From the NCBI GenBank assembly GCA_949751835.1, contig CATKHK010000006.1, positions 620,001 through 684,000 of the forward strand: a stretch of 64,000 bases of DNA. Direction: 5' to 3'. The first letter of the stretch is position 1. Each line of letters begins with the position of its first letter. Below the pieces are notes generated by a model, which saw only the letters and a list, made by a program, of their open reading frames with translations, made no database searches and was not told where the DNA came from. Below are positions 33,715-44,990 of this stretch, in pieces. Source of the stretch: Blepharisma japonicum. Taxonomy: Eukaryota; Ciliophora; Heterotrichea; Heterotrichida; Blepharismidae. The position numbers and the translations under genes are program-made.

Positions 33715-34049
33715 ATTTGGGGGTTAAGCAGTGTAATTTAAATTTAAAAATTAAATTTATAAATGGGATGAAAGGAATATGGAGAAAAGAATTGATTAGA
33801 AATGGAATCTTCTTTCCTGAAATTTTATATAAATAATAAATTGCATCATTTAGAAAAATTAAGTAATATTTGAATGCTAAAAATAATAAAAATTATTAAC
33901 GATATTATCATGCATTTATTATTGTAATTTCTTAAAAATTATTATCAAAAAAAATCCAAATGATATTAATTTTGGAATATTTTTCTTATTTAATGACAGT
34001 TATTAGTCAAATCCCTATATTTCCATATAAAAATCTATTAAAAATTAAT
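33715..34049. other. Intergenic, no gene seen
   Basis: About 335 nt, AT-rich, upstream of the ankyrin-DHHC gene. An in-frame ATG at 33960 would add 30 hydrophobic residues to that protein; I prefer the ATG at 34050. Confidence 0.45.
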
Positions 34050-35657
34050 ATGGATTCTTCAGAATCTCAAAGCTCATTCATAGCCCTGATAAATGACTTT
34101 ACTCGTGGCACTATTCAGATTGGGGAATTATATTCATATATGAGAGAAAAAGGTATAAACCCTTCCCAGCATACAGGAAAAGATGGTTACACAGCACTTC
34201 ATATATGTGCACTTAACAGCATGACCTCATTAGTAAAATTTTTGATTCGATATACCCATGAATTTTTTCCAGAGCAATCTGATAATATAATAAAAACCTG
34301 AATAAATCAGCCTTCTACAGAAGGCTTCACATGCATCCAATTAGCAGCATTTCGAGGAAACATGGTAAATTTTAAATAGAAATTAGTAAAATTCTTACTG
34401 AGATTCAGCGCTAGCACAAAAACCCTCACAAGCCAAGGGATGAATATTATTCATATAGCAGCTCAAGGTGACCAAATGAATATGTTGGTGTTATTTGGAA
34501 GCATGGGAATTAATTTTAATTTAAAGGACAAAAAAGGATCTACCCCTTTACATTTAGCAGCAAATCAAGGATGTGAAGTAGCTATGTCTGTTTTATTGTC
34601 CTGGGGAGCTGAAGTAAATGTAGCTGATGATGAGGGGCAAACACCTCTTCATCTGGCAACCATATCTGGAAATGCTAGATGCGTTAGAAATTTACTATTA
34701 AAAGGAGCAAATCCAAATATGAAGAATAAAAAAGGCCAAATTCCTATAATGATTGCAAAAGAGCTTAGTCATGGGACTATTATTTCTCTATTAAAAGAGC
34801 CAGGGATATTATCTCTTTGTGGTGTAAAGCCACCCCAAAGACCAGTTAAATATAGAAGAGTCCTTTTATTGGTGTTTTTTTGACTTTTAGTGTTTGGAGC
34901 TGCTGGGAATATTTTATTTATTTGCAAAAGCAATTATTGTATGGTTATTTCTGGGATGGAGTTTATATTTCTATTAATTATTTGGATTAAAAATCCTGGA
35001 TACCTTAAAAACACAAAAGAAAATTCCCTGTTAGCTTTATGTGAAGAATATGAAAATTATCAGATTTGTGTAGAGTGCATAATTAAAAGGCCTCCAAGAT
35101 CAAGACACTGCCTTACTTGTGGTGTTTGTGTAGAAAAATTTGATCACCATTGCCCTTGGATTAACAATTGTATTGGTGCTCGGAATCTTGGGCTTTTTTA
35201 TTTATTCCTTATCATGACTTTAATTTTTCTCATTTCTAATGCAATTTTGGATATTTACGCTTTTCTTTCTTCTGATTATATATTTGTTTTAGAAACTCCA
35301 TTACTTTTTCAGCAAATTGTATCAATAACCTTATTAGCAATTTCTGGTAGTTTTTTAATACCTGTTTTATTGCTATTTATAGTGCAAACGAGGAATTTCT
35401 GGACAAATACAACGACAAATGAGAGATACTCAAGATCCGCAAGAATTGAGATGACTTTGGATAGGCAAGATTCAGATTCTATGGTAAATAGGAGTAGTGT
35501 GTTTACGAATTGAAAAGAAATGTGCTGCAATTCAGATCAAAAATTGCTGGCAGGAGTAGCCTACGAGTTAAATGAGCCCATGGATAATGAAATCAGGTTT
35601 ACATGGGTTGCAAAAGAGCACGAAAAAGCATTGAAAAAGCCTTTACTCGATAAATAA
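34050..35657 (+). CDS. Ankyrin-repeat DHHC palmitoyltransferase (ZDHHC17/AKR1-like)
   Basis: 530 residues after removal of one 15-nt intron (34365-34379) and reading TGA as Trp. Residues about 35-235 form ankyrin repeats (DGYTALHICALNS, KGSTPLHLAANQG, EGQTPLHLATISG). Two transmembrane helices follow (about 250-300), then the Cys-rich DHHC domain (CVECIIKRPPRSRHC to FDHHCPWINNC, catalytic Cys in DHHC), two more helices and the TTxE-type motif TTTNERYS. Ankyrin plus DHHC with four membrane spans is the layout of HIP14/ZDHHC17 and yeast Akr1, which attach palmitate to cysteines of membrane proteins. The stop is 65 nt from the end of the convergent MUL1-like gene. Confidence 0.95.
34365..34379 (+). 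other. 15-nt spliceosomal intron of ankyrin-DHHC gene
   Basis: GTAAATTTTAAATAG. Splicing joins AAFRGNM to KLVKFLLRFSAS, repairing an ankyrin repeat. Confidence 0.93.
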
Positions 35658-35722
35658 TCCGTATTAATATAGAATTAAAGTATTTCTTATCATAAAGTTA
35701 TATTATTTTTATTTTTCAGCCC

Positions 35723-36646
35723 TTATCCATCAATAGGATAAATCCTTGTAACACCTCTTACTACAGCCCTACAAACTGGACAATGAACTAAATTTTCATT
35801 GCAACTAGAGCATAAGCACATATGTTTGCATGGCTCATTAATTGTGTCTCTATTATTTTCAAGGCAAACTATGCACTTATAGGTATCAGGAATTTCCCCT
35901 AATTTTTTATTTCGTCTTTTCTTTAACCACTCTTTTCATTTTTCTTGAACAATCATACACGCATCACACAGCCACAAGGATCATAAAGCTAATGTTACCA
36001 AGCTAATAAATTTCAATTTTTTTCTCAATTTTTTTAATATAATTTCCTTTGAAAATCCGATATAATCAGGAATAATTATATTTTGTGTTGTTGTCTTTCC
36101 TATTATTGTAATCGTTGAATCACAAGCAATTACTTTTTCCGTTATTCTTCCAGAAGCCTCCACAAAAGATTCTCGCTTAGGCATTCAAAAGGTTAAAAAT
36201 GATACAAGTAGCTGCTTAAAGGGAACTTTAGATAAAGGGATATCTTCAATTTTACTATATATAGGATTCATATAGATTTTGGAATATGAAGCAACCATAA
36301 CATCGATTTGGGATTTTTTATCTAGTAAAGTGAAAAAGCCGCCCGTTATTGTGGGATTTTTTTTCAAGCTTTTCTCGACAATTTTGGAATAAACGATTTC
36401 TCCATAAGTTTGGTCGAATTTGGGCTACTTTGAGATTACTTTAAATGATTTTTTTCTACCGACGATCCCTGATATGCAAACAAGATCATATTTGGAATTT
36501 GATGGGTGCTTTTTGAGGTCTTCTATTGTAGTTTCTTTTAATGAAAACAGCTTATAATATCTGTAGCCTCTTATTGCAGTTATTGAGGTAACTACTATAG
36601 TGATAATTCCGCCTATAGCAAGAATAATTTTCTCAGAAGTTCTCAT
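35723..36646 (-). CDS. MUL1/MAPL-like membrane RING E3 ligase
   Basis: 302 residues after removing one 15-nt intron (36425-36439) and reading two or more TGA as Trp. N-terminal transmembrane helix (about 7-27), then a GIDE/BAM domain (KYDLVCISGIVGRKKSF to GRITEKVIACD), a second transmembrane segment (about 205-222), and a C-terminal RING of the C3HC4 type (CIVCLENN, PCKHMCLCSSC, CPVC). This TM-GIDE-TM-RING layout is that of MUL1 in mitochondria and SP1 in chloroplast envelopes, both E3 ubiquitin ligases. Mitochondrial outer membrane location is inferred from the family. Confidence 0.93.
36425..36439 (-). other. 15-nt spliceosomal intron of MUL1-like gene
   Basis: GTAATCTCAAAGTAG. Splicing joins RKKSFK to PKFDQTYGEIVY in frame. 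Confidence 0.92.
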
Positions 36647-36947
36647 TTATGTATAAATTATTAATTTTATCGTATTTTATCATTCTACAATAAATTTTGC
36701 AAAATAACTACTGGCAGGCTGATTATTCTTTAAAGATCTTATGTTCAAGATGCCCTATTTAAGTATTAAATGTAACTCCTACCCATTTTCATTTAGATAA
36801 CTAGACACATGAAAACTGAATAGCCATATCTATTCCTATTATAAAAGAAGCTATACCACAATAAACCAAGCTTAATTTATTCCCTTAATAAATTAATTAC
36901 CATAAATCTTTAAAATCAAAAAATAACTTTTCTTAACACAGTTTCCA

Positions 36948-37757
36948 TTATTTATCCTTTTTTGCTATTGATAGCCCACACAATGGGCATGAATCTTTTT
37001 GAATCAGCCATCTATCAATGCAATTTTTATGAAAAGCATGTGATTCATAGCAAGGAAGTACCTTAATTACATCTCCTTCTTGAAATTCAAATGTGCATAC
37101 TGCACAAACATCATTTTTATATTGATTTTTAAAATCATTGCTAATAGAAATTTCTTGTAAATTTTCAATATCTTCTATTTCAGCACCATCTTGCAAAAAG
37201 TACAAAAACTCAGGAAATCCTCTGATAACTGGGTCATTGTCATCAAATTTCAGTACAATAATTCCAATGATAAGCCTTATTATGAAAATCATCATAACTT
37301 TTACGCTTGTGGAGTAAGGGTTTGCTAAGTTTTCGTCACATGTGTTTCCACTCACAATCCTTACTAATCCATATATTAGTAGCAGATATGAGGATATATT
37401 TAAAAGCTCAAACGTTTTGAAAATCGAAGATCTGACTAGATTCATCAGCCTTTTTATTGTAAATCTTGTATCATCAACTTTGATACGTGACGACAAATAG
37501 ACGAGCTTTAATAAAAGCTTAACTTTTAGAGGGATGTCACAGAATTTCACTAGGGAAAACAAAACCAGCCAATAAGTTAAATATTTGTCACATAGAAAAC
37601 TATTTCCAAAATTGTTGTAAAGATATTTGAAAGATATAGAGGAAATGCAGATACTTGTGATAAAGGAAATCGTAAATTGGTAGTAGAGGTATTTTAATCC
37701 TTTGGAAGGGTTTAGAAATTTCCAATCAAGGGGGTGACTATTTGTTGTAGTTGGCAT
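36948..37757 (-). CDS. Multi-pass membrane RING-H2 E3 ligase
   Basis: 269 residues with about four hydrophobic helices in the first 180 residues and a C-terminal RING-H2 finger: CAVCTFEF, LPCYESHAFHKNCIDRWL, CPLC, giving the C3H2C3 ligand order with His-x2-Cys replaced in the usual way (HAFHKNC). Such proteins act as membrane-bound E3 ubiquitin ligases; the substrate is unknown. The RING-H2 closely follows a short acidic linker. Intronless. The 300-nt spacer before it (36647-36947) and the 335-nt spacer after it (37758-38094) hold nothing I recognise. Confidence 0.9.
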   Translation of the reverse strand: MPTTTNSHPLDWKFLNPSKGLKYLYYQFTISFITSICISSISFKYLYNNFGNSFLCDKYLTYWLVLFSLVKFCDIPLKVKLLLKLVYLSSRIKVDDTRFTIKRLMNLVRSSIFKTFELLNISSYLLLIYGLVRIVSGNTCDENLANPYSTSVKVMMIFIIRLIIGIIVLKFDDNDPVIRGFPEFLYFLQDGAEIEDIENLQEISISNDFKNQYKNDVCAVCTFEFQEGDVIKVLPCYESHAFHKNCIDRWLIQKDSCPLCGLSIAKKDK

Positions 37758-38094
37758 TATTGATAATTATTGTAAATGACGTTTGTAATTCTAAAGAAAG
37801 AATAATTACTAGTTATTATTGTTAGCCTTAATTAGTAGTCATAATTTAAAGTAATTAACGTCTTTTTGGGATAATTTATTCCTATTTAGCAATTTTTATT
37901 TATTTAGATATCTTAAAGCAAGCCTATGGAACTTTATAAGCTAATGTTTTAATCAAGAAGACTTATTTTTATAAAAAAAACTAGCTGTTAAATAATTTTT
38001 TTATCCCAAAGGCAAATTAATTTGTTATATATTTTTGTAAATGATGGATGACTCTCTAAAGTAATTTCCATCCAGTTATTTAGAAGAAGACTCA

Positions 38095-38784
38095 ATGATA
38101 TGTATCAATTCTCCTACGCAACGCTCTTCAGACATAAAAGGCTCAATGGGACTAGATTTCAATAAAGTCCAAAACGACAAAATTTCTCCTCAAATTTTTA
38201 CCCAAAATCATTTCTATTCATATTCATGCTCAACTGTTATTCCTACAGAAACTCATTCTTCTATAAAACTACCTATAAAGACTCAGCGACAAAGCCAAGT
38301 TTTTGAACGATTAGTCCAAGATGTGAATACAAGGCATGAATTAAAAGCAAAAATAGAGGAATCTAATAAAATTCTTGAAAACCAAAAAGTTTTGGAATTT
38401 AAGTCAAAAAAGAAAATTTCTTTAAAAGAAAAAGATGATCTTTATAATAGACTTGTAGAAGATGAAAATAGAAGAGAAAAAATTAAAAAAGAAATGCAAG
38501 CCATAGCAGAAGCCAAGGAAATAGAAATTCTGAAAAAGAAAAAATTATTAACAAAAAAAGAAGTCGATGTTTTATTAGAAAGGCTGCATGGATATCATAC
38601 AAAGAAGAAAGAATGATTAGAAGCTATTGAAAAAGAAAAAATTAAGCTAGAGCAGCTAAAATTAAAGGAATTGGAAAGCTTTACCCCTAGAAAATCAAGG
38701 GACTCAGATTTGTTTCAAAGATTAAGTATTCCAAAATCGCCAAGAAGCTTTTTAGAAAGTAAAATTAGAATGTCACTTAGATAA
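38095..38784 (+). CDS. Coiled-coil protein with RL--D--R repeats
   Basis: 229 residues, with TGA at 38614-38616 read as Trp. After a disordered 75-residue start come repeated units VFERLVQDVNTRHELK, LYNRLVEDENRREKIK and LLERLHGYHTKKKEW, separated by Lys/Glu-rich helices. The R-L-x-x-D-x-x-x-R unit is common in ciliate and flagellate cytoskeletal coiled-coil proteins. The C-terminus (TPRKSRDSDLFQRLS--KSPRSFLESK) is Ser/Arg-rich. The 3' third of this gene was copied in the tandem duplication to its right and survives there as a decayed fragment (40530-40722). Confidence 0.8.
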
Positions 38785-38837
38785 ATTCGTTTCAAAATGG
38801 CGTAATTATTTTAAATCAATGAGCCTCTTAAATTTAT

Positions 38838-39551
38838 TTATTTAATTAAAACCCAAGGTAAGCTTTTTCCTTCCTTTGCTCTGGCCTGATATTCTTGATA
38901 TCTTTTTCTCAAAATATTATAAAAGCTTGAAATCCAATAAAACGACAAAATTTCGAGCAAAAATGCTATTGTCCTCACAGGCCAAAAAACGCTCCAAGAC
39001 GCCACTACTTGATAAATAATTACAGGCCCAATAATAAATCTCGCAAAAATAAACGTAAAAATATATGTTAGCTCAGCTAACAAATAAATTTTTGTTTCTT
39101 TTTGATTGTTATACCTCAGTATTTCTTTTATTTGTAAAGATGGATTTGGTAAAACTCCAATGAACGATCCATACATTATTTCCACGATTCCGTTGTTGCT
39201 TGAGAGTCCACAAATTGACCCAATAATTACAAGTGAGTGGTGGATGACAATAAAATTGTCAGAAATCCCAAATTTTATTTTGCATATTGTGTCGTAAATG
39301 TGGTATCCTAGCATCCACAATATTATTTTGATTTGGAAATATGTGTTGTCTGAGCCTAGTTTAGCTTCACTCATTACTGTGATGGCAGTGAAAGTAAGGT
39401 AGAACACTCCATGTATAAAAGTAACTAAGCGATTTCGGAAATCCCAAAGTTCTCTTGTAGGTAAACCTGCATCTATAACTTGTGAGAACAAGAAGAATAA
39501 GAAAGTCCAAAATGCGATTGATATAAATAGAGTTGAAAGGTAGTCAATCAT
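38838..39551 (-). CDS. TLC-domain multi-pass membrane protein, tandem copy A
   Basis: 237 residues with six or more hydrophobic helices. The pattern WDFRNRLVTFIHGVFYL, then GYHIYDTICKIKFGISDNFIVIHHSLVII, and PSLQIKEILR followed by FARFIIGPVIIYQVV, matches TLC domains of the TLCD4/TMEM136 kind (R--S--HA, D-I--, HH-L, N-S---R, R------). TLC proteins act in membrane lipid handling (some are ceramide synthases, but the catalytic signature of those is not evident). Nearly identical to copy B at 40768, with about ten residue changes by eye. Confidence 0.82.
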   Translation of the reverse strand: MIDYLSTLFISIAFWTFLFFLFSQVIDAGLPTRELWDFRNRLVTFIHGVFYLTFTAITVMSEAKLGSDNTYFQIKIILWMLGYHIYDTICKIKFGISDNFIVIHHSLVIIGSICGLSSNNGIVEIMYGSFIGVLPNPSLQIKEILRYNNQKETKIYLLAELTYIFTFIFARFIIGPVIIYQVVASWSVFWPVRTIAFLLEILSFYWISSFYNILRKRYQEYQARAKEGKSLPWVLIK

Positions 39552-40529
39552 TTAATTTTTATAACATAAAATTTTTGTAACAGATAAATGGACTATTAAA
39601 TTTGTAACCTATTTGATTTAATAAAATTGCGATATAAATGAGCTTTTGAGATGAAAATATATAGAATCATTAGCTATTTATCGATTAAAACTTTATTTAG
39701 AGAAGTGATAATATACATTCAAGCCCTAAAAATAAGTATTTATATTTTTGAATTAAAATTATTTGATAAGAGTTGATACTCATAACTTCTTAGTGCATAA
39801 TTAAAATAACCTATGATAATATAGCTTAGCTGAGATTAATATTTTTTTTGTATCTAATTTTTGACCGAAGTGCATCATCTTAAATTAAACAATCGTATAA
39901 AATATATTAATTAACAATATAAATTTTCACTAGAAATCTATTATTTAGCGGAAATTCGATTAAATAAGAATTGATCCTTAAGTAGAATTCAATCCATTTG
40001 AATAGCTGCCTTCAAGTTATTATTTTACTCAACTTAATCGATAGAAAAAATTTGTATATGATAACAATACATATAGGCCTATTTTTCTTGCACATGGCTT
40101 AGCATAATAAACATATGATTTGATTTATCTTTCATAATAAGCCAAAAAAAGCAGCATCCTCAAAATTGCAACTGATATTATATAAAAATACACTTCAACT
40201 TTATTTTGAAACGACTGATTAATCTGTAACCGACGGTTAGGAAAAATTTAAAAATAAATCAGCCTTTAAAACATCAATCTTTTTGGGAAAATACGTATTT
40301 GAAGTACTTATATCACATTTATAAACGCTAGAGTTGTTAGTAGCATACTTTTCAAAATTATTCAATTTATTTTCAATTTTATATTGCTTATTAAAATAGA
40401 GGAATTACAAACTTTATAGCATATTGATGATAGCATTAAACAGGCTTTGGTAGACTATTTTTTAGCAAAATCATTCTTATTAAAGAATTGAATGAGATGA
40501 GCTCGCTAATTATTTTAATAAAATAGAAA

Positions 40530-40722
40530 AGTCGATGCTTTATTAAAAAGGTTGAATTTATACCTTACCGAACAAGAATTTTTAGAATCATTTGAAAATA
40601 ATAAATAAATTGGAAAGATTTAACCCTAGAAAGCAAGGACCTCAGATTTGATTCAAAGATCAAATATATCAAAATCTCAAAAAAGCTTATTAGAAATTAA
40701 GTTAGAACGCCACTTAAATAAG
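40530..40722 (+). pseudogene. Decayed copy of the 3' end of the coiled-coil gene
   Basis: Starts at about GTCGATGCTTTATTAAAAAG (copy of the VDVLLERL region), then fragments of LERFNPRKQG and DLIQRSNISKSQKSLLEIK correspond to the C-terminus at 38560-38784. Stops and small indels interrupt it. It lacks the first two thirds of the gene, so it marks the left breakpoint of the duplicated unit. Confidence 0.8.
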
Positions 40723-40767
40723 TGCATTTCAAAATGGCGTAATTATTTAACTATCTTAATTTAATAT

Positions 40768-41481
40768 TTATTTAATTAAAACCCAAGGTAAGCTTTTTCC
40801 TTCCTTTGCTCTGGCCTGATATTCTTGATATCTCTTCCGCAAAATATTATAAAAGCTTGAAATCCAATAAAACGACAAAATTTCGAGCAAAAATGCTATA
40901 GTCCTCACAGGCCAAAAAACGCTCCAAGAAGCTACTACTTGATAAATAATTACAGGCCCAATAATAAATCTCGCAAAAATAAACGTAAAAATATATATTA
41001 GCTCAGCTAACAAATAAATTTTTGTTTCTTTTTGATTGCTATGCCTCAGTATTTCTTTTATTTGTAAAGATGGATTTGGTAAAACTCCAATGAACGATCC
41101 ATACATTATTTCAACGATTCCGTTGTTGCTTGAGAGCCCACAAATTGACCCAATAATTACAAGTGAGTGGTGGATGACAATAAAATTGTCAGAAATTCCA
41201 AACTTTATTTTGCATATTGTGTCATAAATGTGGTATCCTAGCATCCACAATATTATTTTGATTTGGAAATATGTGTTTTCTGAGCCTAGTTTAGCTTCGC
41301 TCATTACTGTGATGGCAGTAAAAGTAAGGTAGAATACTCCATGTATAAAAGTAACTAAGCGATTTCGGAAATCCCAAAGCTCTCTTGTAGGTAAATCTGC
41401 ATCTATAACTTGTGAGAACAAGAAGAATAGGAAAGACCAAAATGCGATTGATATAAATAGAGTTGAAAGGTAGTCTATCAT
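40768..41481 (-). CDS. TLC-domain multi-pass membrane protein, tandem copy B
   Basis: 237 residues, same length as copy A and intact. Visible changes from A include AFWSFLF (A: AFWTFLF), VIDADLP (A: VIDAGLP), KLGSENT (A: KLGSDNT), EILRHSNQ (A: EILRYNNQ) and ELIYIF (A: ELTYIF). Both keep the conserved RNR--FIH, YD-IC, HH and R---GP positions, so both are probably functional. Confidence 0.82.
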   Translation of the reverse strand: MIDYLSTLFISIAFWSFLFFLFSQVIDADLPTRELWDFRNRLVTFIHGVFYLTFTAITVMSEAKLGSENTYFQIKIILWMLGYHIYDTICKIKFGISDNFIVIHHSLVIIGSICGLSSNNGIVEIMYGSFIGVLPNPSLQIKEILRHSNQKETKIYLLAELIYIFTFIFARFIIGPVIIYQVVASWSVFWPVRTIAFLLEILSFYWISSFYNILRKRYQEYQARAKEGKSLPWVLIK

Positions 41482-42901
41482 TTAATTTTTATAAGTTGAA
41501 ATTTTTGTAACAGATAAATGGACTATTAAATTTGTAACCTATTTGATATGATAAAATTGCGAAATAAATGAGCTTTTGAGGTGAAGATATATAGAATCAT
41601 TATCCATCTATTGATTAAAACTTTATTTAGAGCGATGATAATATACATGTAAGCCCTGAAAATAATTATTTATATTCTTGGATTAATTTATTTGATAAGA
41701 GTTGATACTCATAACTTCTTAGTGCATGATTAAAATAGCCTATGATAATATAGCTTAGCTGAGATTAATATTATTATTTTTTGTATCTATCTTTGACTGA
41801 GGTGCATCTTCTTAAATTAAACCATCATATAAAGTATATTAACTAACAATATAAAAATTCACTAGAAATCTATTGTTTAGCGGAAATTTGATTAAATAAG
41901 AATTGATCCTTAAGTAGAATTCAATCCATTTGAATAGGCGTCTTCAAACTATTATTTTACTCAACTTAATTGATAGTAAAAAATTTTGCATATGATAACA
42001 TACATTGAGGCCTATTTTTCTTGCTCATGGATTATCATAATAAACATATGATTTGATTTATCTTTCATAATAGGCCAAAAAATGTAGCATCCTCAAAATT
42101 ACAACTGATATTATATAAAAACAAAGTTATGCTACTCTTCAACTTTATTTTGAAACGACTGATTAATCTGTAACCGACGGTTAGGAAAAATTTAAAAATA
42201 AATCAGCCTTTAAAACATCAAATTTTTTTGGGAAAATACGGATTTGAAGTACTTATATCACATTTTAAACGCTAGAGTTGTTAGTAACATACTTTCAAAA
42301 TTATTCAATTTATTTTCAATTTTATATTGTTTATTAAAATATATGAATTACAAACTTAAATAGCATATTTGATGATAGCATTAAACAGGTTTTGGTAGGC
42401 TATTTTTTAGCAGAAATTGAGGACTTGAATCTAGGTAAAATCAATCTTGTTAAAGAATTGAATGAGATGAGCTTGCTAATTCTATTAATAAGTAGAAAAT
42501 TTATATTTAAATAAAGTTAAAGTCAACTGTTTAGGTTGGCTATAAGTGGAGCTTACCCAGCATCAATTTTCGTCAAAATCACCTAGATTTAAATAATAAC
42601 TTTTGAACAATGAACTTGATTATTGAATTTTTGAAATAATTAGACAGTCTAGTAAATCTTGTATGTGGAATAGCTACTTTATTAAAAGTTTTGAAAGAAA
42701 ATAAGCGAATTATTATTAGTCAGCATAGCCAATTGGACAAATTTAAAATTAGACAAAAGCGCATCTAAGACTTTTTTGCAGTTCATATATAACTAAGTGA
42801 ATAGCTATACTATATTTGAAGTTACCAATTAAGCACTTTAAATAATTATTGAAAAAGTTTAAAAATTGATAAAAATAAAGGACAAACTAATAATAGATTT
42901 T
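41482..42901. other. Spacer, right half unique, no gene seen
   Basis: The first kilobase is the second copy of the duplicated spacer. From about 42490 to 42901 the sequence is single-copy and AT-rich. A short open stretch at about 42640-42770 (plus) is not supported by anything else. Confidence 0.5.
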
Positions 42902-43939
42902 TTATAGTTTTGTCATCAGCTTTAACCCCAAAGAGAATCTGTAGTAGCATGGCTCTTCGTTATTTTTCAAACTCCCAATATAAATTCCACCTTTGTTATA
43001 TGAGCAATAAACTTGTGTAGGATTATCACTAATTATTGATTCTTTAATTTTTTTCCAATAATATTCGTTTCCAACATCACTTTCATAAATAAATCCATTT
43101 CGACACTCAAACAAATACAGTCTTTCTTCTACATTTATCAGGATCTTTCTTTTATATACTGAAAATTCATAAGGAATTGTCGAGAAAGAGTCAATATCAA
43201 TTGAATATAGTAAAATATTTTTATTATTTCATCCAGAAATCAAAATATTCCCATTAAACATCACGCTATGGCATAAATTGCTAACTTGAGGTATTGGAGC
43301 AGTATTCATTCAATAATTTCTATCAAAATTAAATCTACGACTCCTAGTTAAAGAGTCAGCATTGGTAGCATCTCCGAAGCAATAAATATCTCCGTTTGCA
43401 TAGATAGCTGATGAGCTGCTATAATGTGATACGGATTGAAATTTTCGAAGTTCATAATTGCTGTCAATTATAAATGCAATCCCATTACCTAGAAAAAATA
43501 ATCCTCCGTTGGGAAGTTGAGTAATTGTTGGGTAATCGCTTAGAGATTCAGAAATTTCTAAAATTTTGGTCTCTTTTCTTTCACTTTCAGTGTTATAAAC
43601 AAACAAATAATTTTTATTATTTGTTTCTCTAATAAGATAAAGAGATGAGATTTGGTGATAAGTATTAATATAATCACCATAAACTTTGCTGAGTTCTTGG
43701 TCGAAACGTGAACTCTGATTCCGAAAAAATAAGTAAGTTGTCCTGAAATCTTGCTCTATTACTGGGCCAATTGCTCTTTTTAATATTATTGATCTTTTAT
43801 ATTTTAGCTCTTCAGGGTTTAATAACTGATCAATCATATTTTGACTTAGTCCTCCTTTTTGCGTTTGCTTAAGTTTGAATATGTAATCTTTCATTGAAAA
43901 TTTAAGGCAGCCAATCAAACCGACCTGACTTTGATCCAT
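42902..43939 (-). CDS. Kelch-like beta-propeller protein, 345 aa
   Basis: MDQSQVGLIGCLKFSMKDY start. About 100 residues of helical N-terminus come first, then repeated blade-like units of about 45-50 residues (ITQLPNGGLFFLGNGIAFIID, SSSAIYANGDIYCFGDATN, CHSVMFNGNILISGWNNKNI, VYCSYNKGGIYIGS), each with a G-I-I-GG/FG-type strand pair. The propeller is divergent from textbook kelch. It lacks the Cys/His finger of the four related genes at 57-64 kb. TGA is read as Trp at 43310-43312 (NRNYWMNTAP). Its start is 55 nt from the divergent start of the first PARP-finger/F-box gene. Confidence 0.75.
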
Positions 43940-43994
43940 ATTAAGGGCTAATTAGACCCCAAAATTTAATTTATTAGTAAACTTTTAATTATAA

Positions 43995-44990
43995 ATGCGG
44001 ACTACATTTTATATAGAAAGAAGCCCCGTAGTGAGATTTTGCAGCAAATGCAAAAATGACATAAAAGAAAAAGCTTTTACAGCCAGAAAATATTACAATA
44101 TTCGTTATTATTACTTTCATTTTATATGCTATGATGTTCCAAAGCAATACATATATAAAGAAGATATAGAATTTAACAGTTTAGATTCAAATGATCAGAA
44201 AACCTTTATCTTATGGCTTAATAAATGAAATAAAAAATATATTCCAATAGATGAAGCTGACATTGATACTCCAGTAGTGTCTAATTGCTTTTACTCTAAA
44301 TCTTATGAATGCCGACGAATATGGCTAGAAATCCTAAAATTTATTGATGGGAAAGAGCTTTTTATGGTGGTTTCATATATAAACAAAGATTTTTTGATAC
44401 TTACATATGATGATGAGCTATGATATTTCAACTGTATAAGAGATTATGGAAAAGTGAAGCCAAATAAAACAAATTATAGAGAGCAATATATCCTTTTTAC
44501 TATGAGGTCTTGTTTTTGGTGCCATAATGACTCAAAAAGAGAAAATTCTTTCTGCACTCTTTTTAATAAATCTATATGTAGAAAATGCAGAGGAGCAAAG
44601 GAATTGGAGTGGGTGACTAAACAACGGATTAAAGACATTTATGGATTTAATCCAAATTTGTTGGAATTGAAATTTGAGACGTTACCTGATGTAAAATGCA
44701 CTTATAGATATATTGCAGAAAATGCAATAATTTCGTATAGAAACAGAATTAAGAGTCTTTTGCTTGATGATATTAAGAAGCACAATATAAATGCAAAGAT
44801 AATTGATTTCGTTGAAAAAATTGATGTAAAAAATATGAATAATGAAAATCCTGATTTAACTAATTATTCTGATTTACCATCTTATGTTGAGGAAATCTTA
44901 AAGTTAATTTATAAATATTTAAGATCTGGAATAAAAATGAAAGCAGAGAATAAATATTACTTGGGTTTACGGATTCCTCTAAAATTTTAA
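43995..44990 (+). CDS. PARP-type zinc finger/F-box protein, family member 1
   Basis: 331 residues with TGA as Trp. Finger 1 is CSKC--IKEKAF----YYYFHFICY, a C-x2-C, H-x2-C layout like PARP zinc fingers that bind broken DNA ends. A WLNKWN linker follows. The F-box-like stretch RRIWLEILKFIDGKELFMVVSYINKDFLILTYDDELWYFNC has the L-I----L---VN--- and final Trp expected. A second finger CFWCHN (17 residues) CRKC leads into a helix and YGFNPNLLELKF, with a look of the XPA zinc finger plus its C-terminal helix. A charged helical tail ends the protein. Function unknown; an SCF-type adaptor is inferred. Confidence 0.78.

Larger units (their letters stand above)
38590..42490. repeat. Recent tandem duplication, unit about 1.93 kb
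   Basis: Unit 1 (about 38590-40520) and unit 2 (about 40530-42490) align end to end at an offset of 1930. Each holds the 3' third of the coiled-coil gene, a TLC gene, and roughly 1 kb of upstream spacer. The spacer is also nearly identical (for example AATCTGTAACCGACGGTTAG near 40217 and 42167). Coding differences are few and indels are confined to the spacer, so the event is young. The coiled-coil part has decayed in unit 2. The spacer itself (39552-40529, 41482-42490) holds no gene I can see. Confidence 0.9.

Noticed and set aside
39552-42490. Conserved spacer in the tandem duplication as a noncoding RNA gene
   Set aside because: High identity is explained by the recent duplication; no structure or promoter signal was seen.
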